A DNA stretch of 64,000 nt, taken from contig CAVSKL010000001.1 of the NCBI GenBank assembly GCA_963728475.1, forward strand, positions 1,116,001 to 1,180,000. The letters are read 5' to 3'. Positions 28,517 to 37,601 of the stretch are shown in pieces (positions within the stretch are counted from its first letter, which is position 1; every line of letters starts with the position of its first letter). Under the pieces are notes generated by a model that was not told where the DNA came from, made no database searches, and saw only the letters and a list, made by a program, of their open reading frames with translations. Both the position numbers and the translations under genes were made by a program. Source of the DNA: CAVSKL01 sp963728475 [NCBI: Candidatus Eiseniibacteriota bacterium]. GTDB lineage: Bacteria > Eisenbacteria > RBG-16-71-46 > JABDJR01.

Positions 28517-28864
28517 ATGAAGACCGACATTCATCCCGACTACCAGGTGGTGAAGGTGGTCTGCGTCTGCGGCAACACGTTCGAGACGCGGTCGACCATG
28601 GGGAAGGACTTCCACGTGGAAATCTGCTCCGCGTGCCATCCCTTCTTCACCGGGAAGCAGAAGCTGGTGGACACCGCCGGCCGGGTGGACCGTTTCCGCA
28701 GGAAGTACGGAACCGACTACGCCGGCGCCAAGGCGGGGCCGGCCAACGCGAAGACGCCGGTTGCCGCCAAGGCGGAGCCGGCCGCGAAGGCGGAAGCGGC
28801 CGCGAAGGCGGAAGCGGCCCCCAAGGCCGGGTCCCCCGCCGGCGACAAGGCCGACGCCTCCTAG
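28517..28864 (+). CDS. rpmE: Ribosomal protein L31 with a lysine/alanine-rich tail
   Basis: 115 residues against about 70 for typical L31. The core is complete: MKTDIHPDY, zinc-binding CVCG and [13 protein letters not shown], ending in a VDRFRRKYG segment. Zinc (C+) type. The extra 45 residues are a low-complexity tail made of AKAE-like repeats encoded by 18-bp repeats. A large ribosomal subunit protein; position after rho is conserved. Confidence 0.93.
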   Translation: MKTDIHPDYQVVKVVCVCGNTFETRSTMGKDFHVEICSACHPFFTGKQKLVDTAGRVDRFRRKYGTDYAGAKAGPANAKTPVAAKAEPAAKAEAAAKAEAAPKAGSPAGDKADAS

Positions 28865-28881
28865 CGACCTTTACCCGGCAC

Positions 28882-28915
28882 GGCCCTCCGCGGTCCCGCC
28901 GGACCGGGGAGGGCC
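28882..28915 (+). terminator. Long GC hairpin after rpmE
   Basis: GGCCCTCC pairs with GGAGGGCC, and inside it CGGTCC pairs with GGACCG around CGCC. No T-tract follows, so it may be a processing or partial termination site. Confidence 0.4.
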
Positions 28916-28942
28916 TCGCCGTATCCGTCCCGGGAGCGGACT

Positions 28943-29908
28943 ATGACGCTCAAAGCGCGCTTCATCCTGATGAACAAGATCGTCCTCTCCCGCTACGCCC
29001 CGGTGGGGGGGCAGGCGGTGATCGAGGGGGTGATGATGCGCTCGCCCCGCATGGTGGCCACCGCGGTCCAGCGCCCCGACGGCGGGATCGCCCTCCAGGT
29101 GGAGCCGTTCACCTCGCTGACCAAGAAGAACCGCCTGCTGTCGATCCCGGTGGTCCGGGGCACGGTGGGGATGGTGGAGACCCTGGCCCTGGGCATGCGC
29201 TGCCTGTCGTTCAGCGCGTCCGAGGCCGTTCGGGACGAGGATGCGCCTCCGGCCAAGGAGGGCGGGAAGAATCAGGGCGGCTTCTCCGGCTGGGGCATGA
29301 CCCTGACCATGATCGTGTCCTTCGCGCTGGGGCTCCTGGTCTTCTTCTACCTGCCGCTCCGGCTGGCGGAGTGGACGGGGGTCCGGGGGAGGATCGGGTT
29401 CAACCTCGTCGACGGGGCCTTCCGGCTGTCCTTCTTCCTGCTCTACATGTGGGGAATCAGCCTGTGGGGGGAGATGCGGCGGCTGTTCGAATACCACGGC
29501 GCCGAGCACAAGGTGATCCACGCCTTCGAGGCCGGACTCCCGGTGACCCCGGAGAACGCCAAGCCGTTCAGCACCCTCCATCCCCGCTGCGGGACGTCGT
29601 TCCTCCTGAGCATCATGGTGCTGAGCATCGTGGTCTTCACCTTCTTCGGACGCCCCGACGACATGGCCCAGCGGCTCCTGCGGTTCGCGGGGGTGCCGGT
29701 CATCCTGGGCCTGGGGTTCGAGTACATCCGTTTCAGCGGCAAGCATGCCGAGAACGCTTTCGTGCGGGCGCTGGCCCAGCCGGGCCTCTGGCTCCAGCAC
29801 ATCACCACCAAGGAGCCCGACCTGGCGCAGCTGTCGGTGGCCTGCCGCGCCCTGGACAGCGTGCTCCCGCTCACCGAGGAGGACCGTCTGGACGTGCGGG
29901 TGATGTGA
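28943..29908 (+). CDS. DUF1385 (YqhQ-like) membrane protein
   Basis: 321 residues. The conserved N-terminal block APVGGQAVIEGVMMRSP and the central EYHGAEHKVIHAFE and HPRCGTSFLL motifs are diagnostic of DUF1385. Four or so TM helices. The His/Glu/Cys residues suggest a metal site. Function is unknown, but the gene sits with rpmE and prfA in many bacteria. The first Met (28943) is used; a second Met ten codons later is possible. Confidence 0.9.
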   Translation: MTLKARFILMNKIVLSRYAPVGGQAVIEGVMMRSPRMVATAVQRPDGGIALQVEPFTSLTKKNRLLSIPVVRGTVGMVETLALGMRCLSFSASEAVRDEDAPPAKEGGKNQGGFSGWGMTLTMIVSFALGLLVFFYLPLRLAEWTGVRGRIGFNLVDGAFRLSFFLLYMWGISLWGEMRRLFEYHGAEHKVIHAFEAGLPVTPENAKPFSTLHPRCGTSFLLSIMVLSIVVFTFFGRPDDMAQRLLRFAGVPVILGLGFEYIRFSGKHAENAFVRALAQPGLWLQHITTKEPDLAQLSVACRALDSVLPLTEEDRLDVRVM

Positions 29909-29954
29909 CCCGCGCGCGGCTCGCCCCGTTCGGGCCGGGCATCCGGCGACGACC

Positions 29955-31076
29955 ATGAATCAGAACGACCGCTTCCTCGACCATCTCTCGCAGCTCGACC
30001 GGCGCCTGGACGAGATCAACCACGAACTCACCGATCCCAGGGTCCTGGGGAGCCCGGCCTCGCTCAAGCGGCTGGGGAAGGAGCGCGCCGAGGTCCAGGA
30101 GATCGTCTCGGAGCTTCGCAAGTACGAGTCGCTCCGGAACCGGCTGGACGAAGCCCGGGAGATCCTCGACACCGCCGGCGACCCCGAGATGCGGGAGCTT
30201 GCCGAGGCCGAGGTGGAGGAGTGCGAGCCCGGCTTGGAGCCGCTCCGCCGGCGGATCACCGAGCTGCTCTTCCCCGCCGACCCCAACGACAGCAAGGACG
30301 TGATCGTGGAGATCCGGGCCGGCACCGGGGGGGACGAGGCGGCGTTGTTCGCGGGCGAGCTGTACCGGATGTACACCCGCTACGCCGAGCGCCAGGGCTG
30401 GGGGAGCGAGGTCCTGAACTCCAGCGAGACCGGGATCGGCGGCCTCAAGGAAGTGATCTTCAACCTGTCCGGGCGCGGGGTGTACGGACGGATGAAGTAC
30501 GAGAGCGGCGTGCACCGGGTGCAGCGGGTGCCCGAGACCGAGGCCTCGGGCAGAATCCACACCTCCGCGGCGACGGTGGCGGTGCTCCCCGAGGCCGAAG
30601 ACGTGGACGTCGAGGTCAACGAGAAGGACCTCCGGGTGGACGTCTACCGCTCCAGCGGCCCCGGCGGGCAGGGGGTCAACACCACCGACTCCGCGGTCCG
30701 CATCACCCACCTCCCCACCGGGCTGGTGGTCACCTGCCAGGACGAGCGCTCCCAGATCAAGAACAAGGCCAAGGCGATGAAGATCCTTCGTTCCCGGCTC
30801 CTCGACGCCAGGATCCGGGAGCAGGAGGAGGCGATGCGCACCAGCCGCCGGACCCAGGTATCGACCGGCGATCGCAGCGCCAAGATCCGCACCTACAACT
30901 TCCCCCAGGGACGGGTCACCGACCACCGCATCAACTTCACCGCGCACCGGCTCCACGAGATCCTGGAGGGGGACCTGGACGAGCTCACCGAAGCCCTGGT
31001 CGCGGCGGCGGCCGAGGAGCGGCTGGAAGAGGCGGAAGCGGGGGAGCGCGATGCCGGAGCGGCCCAACGCAACTGA
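29955..31076 (+). CDS. prfA: Peptide chain release factor 1
   Basis: 373 residues. GGQ at 237-239 (SSGPGGQGVNTTDS) triggers peptide release; GRIHTSAATVAVLPE and YNFPQGRVTDHR are family signatures. RF1 reads UAA and UAG and not UGA, relevant because a UGA here appears to be read as selenocysteine at 39167. It overlaps prmC by 26 bp, coupling RF1 synthesis to its modifying enzyme. Confidence 0.97.
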   Translation: MNQNDRFLDHLSQLDRRLDEINHELTDPRVLGSPASLKRLGKERAEVQEIVSELRKYESLRNRLDEAREILDTAGDPEMRELAEAEVEECEPGLEPLRRRITELLFPADPNDSKDVIVEIRAGTGGDEAALFAGELYRMYTRYAERQGWGSEVLNSSETGIGGLKEVIFNLSGRGVYGRMKYESGVHRVQRVPETEASGRIHTSAATVAVLPEAEDVDVEVNEKDLRVDVYRSSGPGGQGVNTTDSAVRITHLPTGLVVTCQDERSQIKNKAKAMKILRSRLLDARIREQEEAMRTSRRTQVSTGDRSAKIRTYNFPQGRVTDHRINFTAHRLHEILEGDLDELTEALVAAAAEERLEEAEAGERDAGAAQRN

Positions 31077-31974
31077 CCGAGGCCCCGTCCCCGGCGGCGG
31101 CTCGCCCCGGGTCCTGGACGCCTGGCGCCGGGAGGCGCGGAGCCGGCTCGCCGCCGCCGGAATCGAATCCGCCGCCGCCGAAGCCGACCTCATCGCCCGT
31201 CACGTGCTGGGGCTCACCCGGGTGGAGCTCGTCGCCGGCCCCCGCCGCCCGCTGGGCCCGAACGAGCGCCGGAGGCTGACCCGGATCCTTCACCGCCGCC
31301 TCAACCGCTTTCCTTTACAGTACTTACTGCGCGAAGTAGACTTTTTTGGCCTGACCCTCGAAGTCACCCCCGCGGTGCTGATTCCCCGGCCCGAGACCGA
31401 GGGGTTGGTGGAGCGGGTGCTGGCCGGGCTGGCGCCGGACGAGCCGGCCACGGTGCTCGACGTGGGAACGGGAAGCGGGGCCATCGCGCTGGCGGTGGCG
31501 GCCGGGCGGCCGCGGGCGCGGGTGTGGGGGACGGATCTCTCCCCGGCCGCGCTCCGGGTGGCGCGGCGGAACGCGCGCCGGCTGGGGCTTGCGGACCGGG
31601 TCCGCTTCTTCGCCGGGGACCTCACCGATCCGGTGGAGAGAGCGCAACCGGTCCCTCCATTCCGGGTCGTGGTGAGCAATCCGCCGTACGTGGCGTCGCG
31701 GGAACGCCGGAGCCTCGCGCCCGAGGTCGCCGACCACGAGCCGGCGGCGGCGCTCTTCGCGCCGGAACGGGGGCTGGGGGTGATCCGGCGTCTCATTCCG
31801 CGAGCCGCGCGGCTCCTTCCCGAGAAGGGTCTCCTGGCCCTGGAGATCGGGGAGAGCCAGGGGGAAGCGGTCCGGAAGTTGGCCGCGGGCTCGAGGCAGT
31901 TCCGAGAGGTCCGGGTGGAGCGGGACCTGGCGGGCAGGGACCGTTACCTCCTGGCCGTGCGATCCCGTTCGTGA
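31051..31974 (+). CDS. prmC: Release factor glutamine methyltransferase
   Basis: 307 residues. Helical N-terminal domain, then a SAM-binding fold with VLDVGTGSGAIALAVA and the catalytic NPPY (210-213). It methylates the Gln of the GGQ motif in release factors. A short stretch around 31315-31345 is noticeably AT-richer than the rest of the gene. ATG 31051 lies inside prfA. Confidence 0.93.
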   Translation: MPERPNATDRGPVPGGGSPRVLDAWRREARSRLAAAGIESAAAEADLIARHVLGLTRVELVAGPRRPLGPNERRRLTRILHRRLNRFPLQYLLREVDFFGLTLEVTPAVLIPRPETEGLVERVLAGLAPDEPATVLDVGTGSGAIALAVAAGRPRARVWGTDLSPAALRVARRNARRLGLADRVRFFAGDLTDPVERAQPVPPFRVVVSNPPYVASRERRSLAPEVADHEPAAALFAPERGLGVIRRLIPRAARLLPEKGLLALEIGESQGEAVRKLAAGSRQFREVRVERDLAGRDRYLLAVRSRS

Positions 31975-32006
31975 GGACGGGGCGCGCCCCGAAGGAGATC
32001 GCAGCC

Positions 32007-33707
32007 ATGGCACGCTTGATCCTGATCCTCGCTTCCGTCGCCCTGATCGCCGGCGCCGTCCCGGGATGTGGCAAGAACGAGCCGACCCGGCCCAACCAGC
32101 CGCCCACCGTGAGCTGGGTCCGCACCCCCGACCTGAGCCGGCCGGTGGCCGGGGACGCGGACTTCGCCTGGTCCGGCGCCGACCCCGACGGGGCGGTGGA
32201 CCACTACGAGGTGAGCCTTGACTCCGAGGACGCCTACGCCGCCACCGGCGACACCGCCCGCACCCTGGCCTTCACCCGGGCCGACGGCACCGACAGCAAC
32301 CCGCAGAACCACGTGTTCCGGGTGCGGGCGGTGGACGACAAGGGCCTGGCCGGAGCGGTCCTGAGCGCCGGCTTCGTGGTGGCGTTTCCCAACCAGGCTC
32401 CCACCGTGGCGTTCACCGGAGCGCCCCCGAGCGGGGTCTTCCTCGGGCCCTCGGTCTCCCTCTCCTGGCACGGTGAGGACCCCGACGGCTCGATCGCCGC
32501 CTACGAGTACGTCCTCGACGACACCGCCGCGGCCTGGACCGCGACCCCGGACACCGTGCTCGCCCTCGACTTCAACGCGCCGGGCGCCCCCCGGCCGGCG
32601 CCCCTCCACCATCCGGTGGACCATACGTTCTACCTGCGGGCGCTGGACAACGACGGGAAGCGCTCCACCGTCGTGCACACCGGATTCACCGCCGGACCCG
32701 ACAACCGCCCTCCCGCCGTGGCCCTGGACGTCTACCCCCAGGGCACGGTGACCGGCCAGGCGAGCTGGAGCTGGACGGGAACCGACCCCGACGGCGAGAT
32801 CCTCGCCTACCAGTGGGCGATCGATCTGGTGGACTCCCTGGGGTGGCGCACGGCCGGCCCCGCCACCACCGACCTCACCCGCACCTTCACCCGCGCCGAC
32901 GGCACCGCCGAGGCCCCGCGGACCCACGCGTTCAGCGTGCGGGCCATGGACGACGATTCCACCCTGAGCGCGACGGTGACGCGGAGCTTCACCGTGGGGG
33001 TCCCCAACCAGCCCCCCACCGTGCTGTTCAACCCGGTTCCCGATCCCAACCTGGTCCGTTTCTACCAGGTGCCGGTGGTGTGGAAGGGGCAGGACGACGT
33101 GGCCATCGCCGCCTACTTCGTGGCGGTGGACGACACCAGCTCCTGGACCCAGCTCGCGGCCTCGGTCACCAGCCGCACCTTCGTCCTGAGCTGTCCCGAT
33201 CCGTCCCCCTACGACCCGCCCCTGAACGCGACCGCCCCCTTCGACACCAGCTTGGGGGCGCACACCGTGTACCTGAAGGCCCAGGACGGGGCCGGGCTCC
33301 AGTCCGCGACGGTGTCGGCTCCGGTCAAGGTGAGCACGCGCACGCCCTACACCACCATCACCGATCCGGTCGCCGCCGACGGCGCGGTGACCGCGCTCCC
33401 CGGACCGTTCCCGGTGGTCTGGACCGGCCGCGATCCCGACCGGCCGGTGGCTCCGCCCCAGAGCCCCGCCGGCTACGACTACAAGACGTTTACCGTGACC
33501 GATTTTTCGCAGGTGCCCGACGCGCGGGCCGCGGTCCTGGCCGACGGCTCGGCGTGGGTGGCGGTGACGCCGGGGGTGGGGCAGGTTACCCTCACCCTGG
33601 TGCCGGGGCGGCGCTACGTGCTGGCGCTCCGGGCGCGCGACGAGGCCGGCGCGATCGAGCCCTACTTCGATTACGGCCGGAACGTCCTCAAGATCACGGT
33701 CCCGTAG
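32007..33707 (+). CDS. Lipoprotein with tandem Ig/Fn3-like domains
   Basis: 566 residues. ATG 32007 (GAAGGAG upstream) gives a signal peptide with lipobox AVPGC. Then at least four related modules, each opening with NQPPTV-like sequence (NQPPTVSW, NQAPTVAF, NRPPAVAL, NQPPTVLF) and containing a DPDGxxxxYxxxxD motif and a TRADGT-like turn. The pattern suits cell-surface beta-sandwich domains that bind calcium or other proteins. It is not functionally tied to its neighbours. Confidence 0.8.
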   Translation: MARLILILASVALIAGAVPGCGKNEPTRPNQPPTVSWVRTPDLSRPVAGDADFAWSGADPDGAVDHYEVSLDSEDAYAATGDTARTLAFTRADGTDSNPQNHVFRVRAVDDKGLAGAVLSAGFVVAFPNQAPTVAFTGAPPSGVFLGPSVSLSWHGEDPDGSIAAYEYVLDDTAAAWTATPDTVLALDFNAPGAPRPAPLHHPVDHTFYLRALDNDGKRSTVVHTGFTAGPDNRPPAVALDVYPQGTVTGQASWSWTGTDPDGEILAYQWAIDLVDSLGWRTAGPATTDLTRTFTRADGTAEAPRTHAFSVRAMDDDSTLSATVTRSFTVGVPNQPPTVLFNPVPDPNLVRFYQVPVVWKGQDDVAIAAYFVAVDDTSSWTQLAASVTSRTFVLSCPDPSPYDPPLNATAPFDTSLGAHTVYLKAQDGAGLQSATVSAPVKVSTRTPYTTITDPVAADGAVTALPGPFPVVWTGRDPDRPVAPPQSPAGYDYKTFTVTDFSQVPDARAAVLADGSAWVAVTPGVGQVTLTLVPGRRYVLALRARDEAGAIEPYFDYGRNVLKITVP

Positions 33708-33741
33708 CCGGGCCCGCCCCCGGACGGCGGAAAGGAAGCGC

Positions 33742-35010
33742 ATGGACAAGTTCGTGGTCACCGGGGGAGCCCGGTTGGAGGGGCGGGTGGACGCGGCGGG
33801 GGCCAAGAACGCGGTGCTCCCGATGATGGTGGCCACCCTCCTGGCCCCCGGGGTGAGCCGCATCCGGCGCACCCCCCGGCTCCGCGACATCGCCACCCTC
33901 GGCCGGTTGCTGGAGACCCTGGGAGCGAAGGTGACCCGCGACGGCGACGTCCTCGCCATCGACACCTCCGGGCCCACCTCGGTGGAGGCGCCCTACGACC
34001 TGGTCAAGACCATGCGCGCCTCGGTCTACGTTCTGGGGCCGCTCCTGGCCCGCGCCGGCCGCGCCCGGGTCTCGCTCCCCGGTGGCTGCGCGTGGGGTCC
34101 CCGACCGGTGGACCTGCATCTGAAGGGCATGCAGGCCCTGGGAGCGGAGATCACCATCGACGAGGGTTACATCGTGGCCTCGGCGCCGCACGGGCTCACC
34201 GGGGCGGAGATCGTGCTCGACATCCCGTCGGTGGGGGCCACCGGCAACATCATGATGGCGGCGGTGGGCGCCCGCGGGCTCACCCGCATCGCGAACGCGG
34301 CGCGCGAGCCGGAGATGCCCGCGCTGGCCGAGTTCCTGATCGCGATGGGGGCGCGCGTCCACGGCGCCGGGACCTCGGAGATCACGGTCGAGGGCGGGGG
34401 CGACCTGCATCCGGCCGAGGCCTCGGTGGTGGCGGACCGGATCGAGGCCGGGACCTTCCTGGTGGGAGCCGCCATGACCGGCGGCGACGTGACCGTGTCG
34501 GACTGCGTTCCGGAGCACTTGCAGGCGCTTCTCTCCAAGCTCCAGGAGGGGGGGGCCGAGGTCTCCCGCGGCGAGGACTGGGCGCGGGTGCGCGGGGTCC
34601 GCCGGCCGCGCGGGATCAAGGTCACCACCGATTTCTTCCCCGGCTTCCCCACCGATCTCCAGGCCCAGATGATGGCCCTGGCCGCGGTCTCGGAGGGAAC
34701 CTCGGTGATCACCGAGCAGATCTACCGGGACCGCTTCACCCACGTGGCCGAGCTCGCGCGGCTGGGGGCGCGCGTCTCCCTCGACCAGAACGTGGCGGTC
34801 GTCGAGGGGCGGGAACGGCTCTCCGGCGCGCACGTCATGGCCACCGACCTGCGCGCCTCGGCCGCGCTCATCCTGGCCGGTCTCGCCGCCGAGGGGGAGA
34901 CCCACATCTCGCGCGTCTACCACATCGACCGGGGTTACGAGCGGATCGAGGCCAAGCTGGCCGCCCTCGGCGGCACGGTGCGGCGGGAAGACGAACCCCT
35001 GGTCACATGA
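33742..35010 (+). CDS. murA: UDP-N-acetylglucosamine 1-carboxyvinyltransferase
   Basis: 422 residues. K22/N23 in GAKNA and the catalytic C116 in LPGGCAWGPRPVD (the fosfomycin target Cys) are present, with the second domain RAS and ATDLRAS signatures. First committed step of peptidoglycan synthesis, in the cytoplasm. The stop overlaps the selB start by 4 bp. Confidence 0.96.
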   Translation: MDKFVVTGGARLEGRVDAAGAKNAVLPMMVATLLAPGVSRIRRTPRLRDIATLGRLLETLGAKVTRDGDVLAIDTSGPTSVEAPYDLVKTMRASVYVLGPLLARAGRARVSLPGGCAWGPRPVDLHLKGMQALGAEITIDEGYIVASAPHGLTGAEIVLDIPSVGATGNIMMAAVGARGLTRIANAAREPEMPALAEFLIAMGARVHGAGTSEITVEGGGDLHPAEASVVADRIEAGTFLVGAAMTGGDVTVSDCVPEHLQALLSKLQEGGAEVSRGEDWARVRGVRRPRGIKVTTDFFPGFPTDLQAQMMALAAVSEGTSVITEQIYRDRFTHVAELARLGARVSLDQNVAVVEGRERLSGAHVMATDLRASAALILAGLAAEGETHISRVYHIDRGYERIEAKLAALGGTVRREDEPLVT

Positions 35011-36932
35011 GCGATCCCTCGCGCTTCGCCATCCTCGGGACCGCCGGACACATCGATCACGGGAAGACGGCGCTGGTGGGACTCCTGACCGGCACCGACA
35101 CCGACCGGCTCAAGGAGGAGAAGTCCCGGGGCATCTCCATCGATCTGGGCTTCGCCCACCTCGACCTCCCCGGCGGGATCTCCTGCGGGGTGGTGGACGT
35201 TCCCGGCCACGAGCGGTTCGTGAAGAACATGCTGGCGGGGGCGTGCGGGGTGGACGCGGTGCTGCTGGTGATCGCCGCCGACGAGGGGGTCATGCCCCAG
35301 ACCCGCGAGCACCTGGACATCGTGGATCTCCTGGGGGTGCGCAAGGGGGTGGTCGCGCTGACCAAGACCGATCTGGTGGACGGGGAATGGCTGGAGCTGG
35401 TGACGGAGACGGTGGCGGACTACCTCGCGAAGCGGGGATTCGAGGAGTTCCCGGTGGTGCCGGTCTCCTCGCGGACCGGCGCCGGGAAGGACGCGCTCCT
35501 GGACGCGCTCTCCGCGGTGATGGGCACCCTCGAGGAACGGCCCACCCAACGGTCGCCGCGCCTCCCGGTGGACCGGGCGTTCGTGGTGGAGGGGTTCGGG
35601 ACCGTGGTCACCGGCACCCTCTGGCAGGGGACGCTCCGGCCCGGCGACCGGATCCGGGTGGAACCGGCGGGGGTCGAGACCCGCATCCGGAACGTGGAGG
35701 TGCACGGACGCCCGGTGCCGGAGGCGCGGGCCGGCCAGCGCACCGCGGTGGCCCTGGCCGGGGTGCCTCGGGAGACGGTGCCGCGCGGCTCGTGGCTGGT
35801 GGCGCCCGGCACCCTGGTCCCTTCCCACATGCTCGACGTGAGGCTCCGGGTGCTCCGCGACGCTCCCAAGGAGATCCGCCACCGCCAGCGCATCCGCTTC
35901 CACCTGGGGGCGAGCGAGCTGCTGGGGCGGGTGGTGCTCCTGGAAGGGGACACCCTCGCGCCCGGAAAGGAAGGGCTGGCGCAGATCCGGCTGGAGGCGC
36001 CGGTGGTAGCCGATCGCGGCGACCGTTTCGTGCTGCGGTCCTATTCCCCCGCGCGCGCGGTGGCGGGGGGGACGGTGCTGCTCCCGGTCGCGCCCAAGCG
36101 GCGCCGCGGCCACGCCGCGACCCTGGAGGAACTCCACCGCGAGGAGTCGGGGAGCGCCGAGGACCGCCTTCTGGCCGCGCTGGAGACGATGCCGTTCGGC
36201 GGGTCGTGGATCGACGGGGGGCGCCAGGCGGGCTTGGCCGAGGCCGAGGCGGTCCGGGCCGGGGAGGCGCTCGCCGCCGAGGGGCGGGCGGTGGTGCTGG
36301 AGGACGGAAACGCGATTCCGGCGAGGACGCTCCTGGGCCTCGCCGCCAGGGCGGAGGAGGTGTTGGCCGGACTCCAGCGCGCCTACCCCTTCCGCTGGGG
36401 CGCGACTCGGGGTGAACTCAAGAGCCGGGTGGGGCAAAAAATGCCGGCGCCGGTCTTCGACCGGGTGATCCGGGAACTGGCGGCGGCGGGGCGGGTGAGC
36501 CAACGGGAGGAGTACGTGCGCCTGGGCGGCGAGAGCCTGGATCTCCCGCCGGAGCTGCGCATGCGGGTGGAGCAGGTGGCGGGGGAGCTGGCCGGGGGCG
36601 GCCTCACCCCCCCCTCTCCCAAGGAACTCCAAGCCCGGCTGGGGTTTGCCGCCGGAGAGGTCCTGGAGCACTTGACTTTCGAAGGGGAGGCGGTGAAAGT
36701 GACGCCCGAACTCTTCCTGAGCGCGTCCAGCACGGGGCGCATCGTGTCGTGGGTTGAAAATTTCTTTCAAGACCACGCCGAGCTGAGCGTCGGCGACCTG
36801 CGCGACGGCCTGGGAATGAGTCGCAAGTTCTCGGTTCCGGTGCTCGAATTCCTGGACCGCCAGGGCTGGACACGCCGTCTGGGCGATGTACGAGTCCCCG
36901 GGCGTAGACTGGGAGATACGCCCCACGCATGA
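35007..36932 (+). CDS. selB: Selenocysteine-specific elongation factor SelB
   Basis: 641 residues, full length. EF-Tu-like G domain with GTAGHIDHGKTALV, the DVPGHERFVKNM G3 region and TKTD G4; domains II and III; and a C-terminal half of winged-helix repeats (roughly 400-641) that bind the SECIS hairpin. It delivers Sec-tRNA to UGA codons. selA, selD and selC are not in this window. A candidate target, the UGA-containing gene at 38978, lies 2 kb downstream. Confidence 0.95.
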   Translation: MSDPSRFAILGTAGHIDHGKTALVGLLTGTDTDRLKEEKSRGISIDLGFAHLDLPGGISCGVVDVPGHERFVKNMLAGACGVDAVLLVIAADEGVMPQTREHLDIVDLLGVRKGVVALTKTDLVDGEWLELVTETVADYLAKRGFEEFPVVPVSSRTGAGKDALLDALSAVMGTLEERPTQRSPRLPVDRAFVVEGFGTVVTGTLWQGTLRPGDRIRVEPAGVETRIRNVEVHGRPVPEARAGQRTAVALAGVPRETVPRGSWLVAPGTLVPSHMLDVRLRVLRDAPKEIRHRQRIRFHLGASELLGRVVLLEGDTLAPGKEGLAQIRLEAPVVADRGDRFVLRSYSPARAVAGGTVLLPVAPKRRRGHAATLEELHREESGSAEDRLLAALETMPFGGSWIDGGRQAGLAEAEAVRAGEALAAEGRAVVLEDGNAIPARTLLGLAARAEEVLAGLQRAYPFRWGATRGELKSRVGQKMPAPVFDRVIRELAAAGRVSQREEYVRLGGESLDLPPELRMRVEQVAGELAGGGLTPPSPKELQARLGFAAGEVLEHLTFEGEAVKVTPELFLSASSTGRIVSWVENFFQDHAELSVGDLRDGLGMSRKFSVPVLEFLDRQGWTRRLGDVRVPGRRLGDTPHA

Positions 36933-36983
36933 ACCTCCGCAAATGGGGGCGGAATAGCCGGCGGTGAGCCTAGGTAACACGCA

Positions 36984-37583
36984 ATGGAACGACGCCTGAG
37001 TGGGAGCCCGGGGGAAGAACTCAAGGGCGCCCGCGATGCCGAGCTGGTGGCCCGCTCCAAGGCCGGAGACACGGAAGCCTTCGGGGAGCTGGTTCGCCGG
37101 TACCAGAAACCGGTCTTCCGGATCGTCCTGCGTATGGTCAAGAGCATGGACGACGCGGACGACCTGACCCAGGACACGTTCGTCCGGGCGCATCGCGGGC
37201 TCAGGACCTTCAAGGAAGAGTACGACTTCCATCCCTGGCTCTACCGGATTGCGGTCAACCTGGCCATCAACTTCATCAACCGTCGCAAGCGTCAGGCGGC
37301 GGTGGATCTCGAGGATGTGCCGGAAGGCGACGTCAAGTCGGGACCGGATCCGGAAAGCCCCATCCAGGCTGCCTCGAGACGGGAGCTCCTCGACCGTCTG
37401 GAGGGTGCGCTCGAGCGTCTTCCCGACGAACAGCGCACCGTGTTTCTCCTGCGAGTGCAGGAAGGACTTTCCTACGAGGAGATCGCCAAAGCCATGGATA
37501 CGCCCAAGGGAACGGTGATGTCCCGTCTGGCCAGAGCCCGCATGGCATTGCGCAAGTATCTCAATATGCAGCAGCTGCCTTGA
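36984..37583 (+). CDS. ECF-type RNA polymerase sigma factor
   Basis: 199 residues. Region 2 (FGELVRRYQKPVFRIVLRMV, DDADDLTQDTFVRAHR) and region 4 (LERLPDEQRTVFLLRV, LSYEEIAKAMDTPKGTVMSRL) of the RpoE-like group. The next gene, 18 bp on, encodes a zinc-finger anti-sigma, so this is a standard ECF/anti-sigma pair sensing envelope stress or redox state. It sits between selB and the selenoprotein operon. Confidence 0.92.
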   Translation: MERRLSGSPGEELKGARDAELVARSKAGDTEAFGELVRRYQKPVFRIVLRMVKSMDDADDLTQDTFVRAHRGLRTFKEEYDFHPWLYRIAVNLAINFINRRKRQAAVDLEDVPEGDVKSGPDPESPIQAASRRELLDRLEGALERLPDEQRTVFLLRVQEGLSYEEIAKAMDTPKGTVMSRLARARMALRKYLNMQQLP

Positions 37584-37601
37584 CGTCATGAGGACCAAGC
37601 C

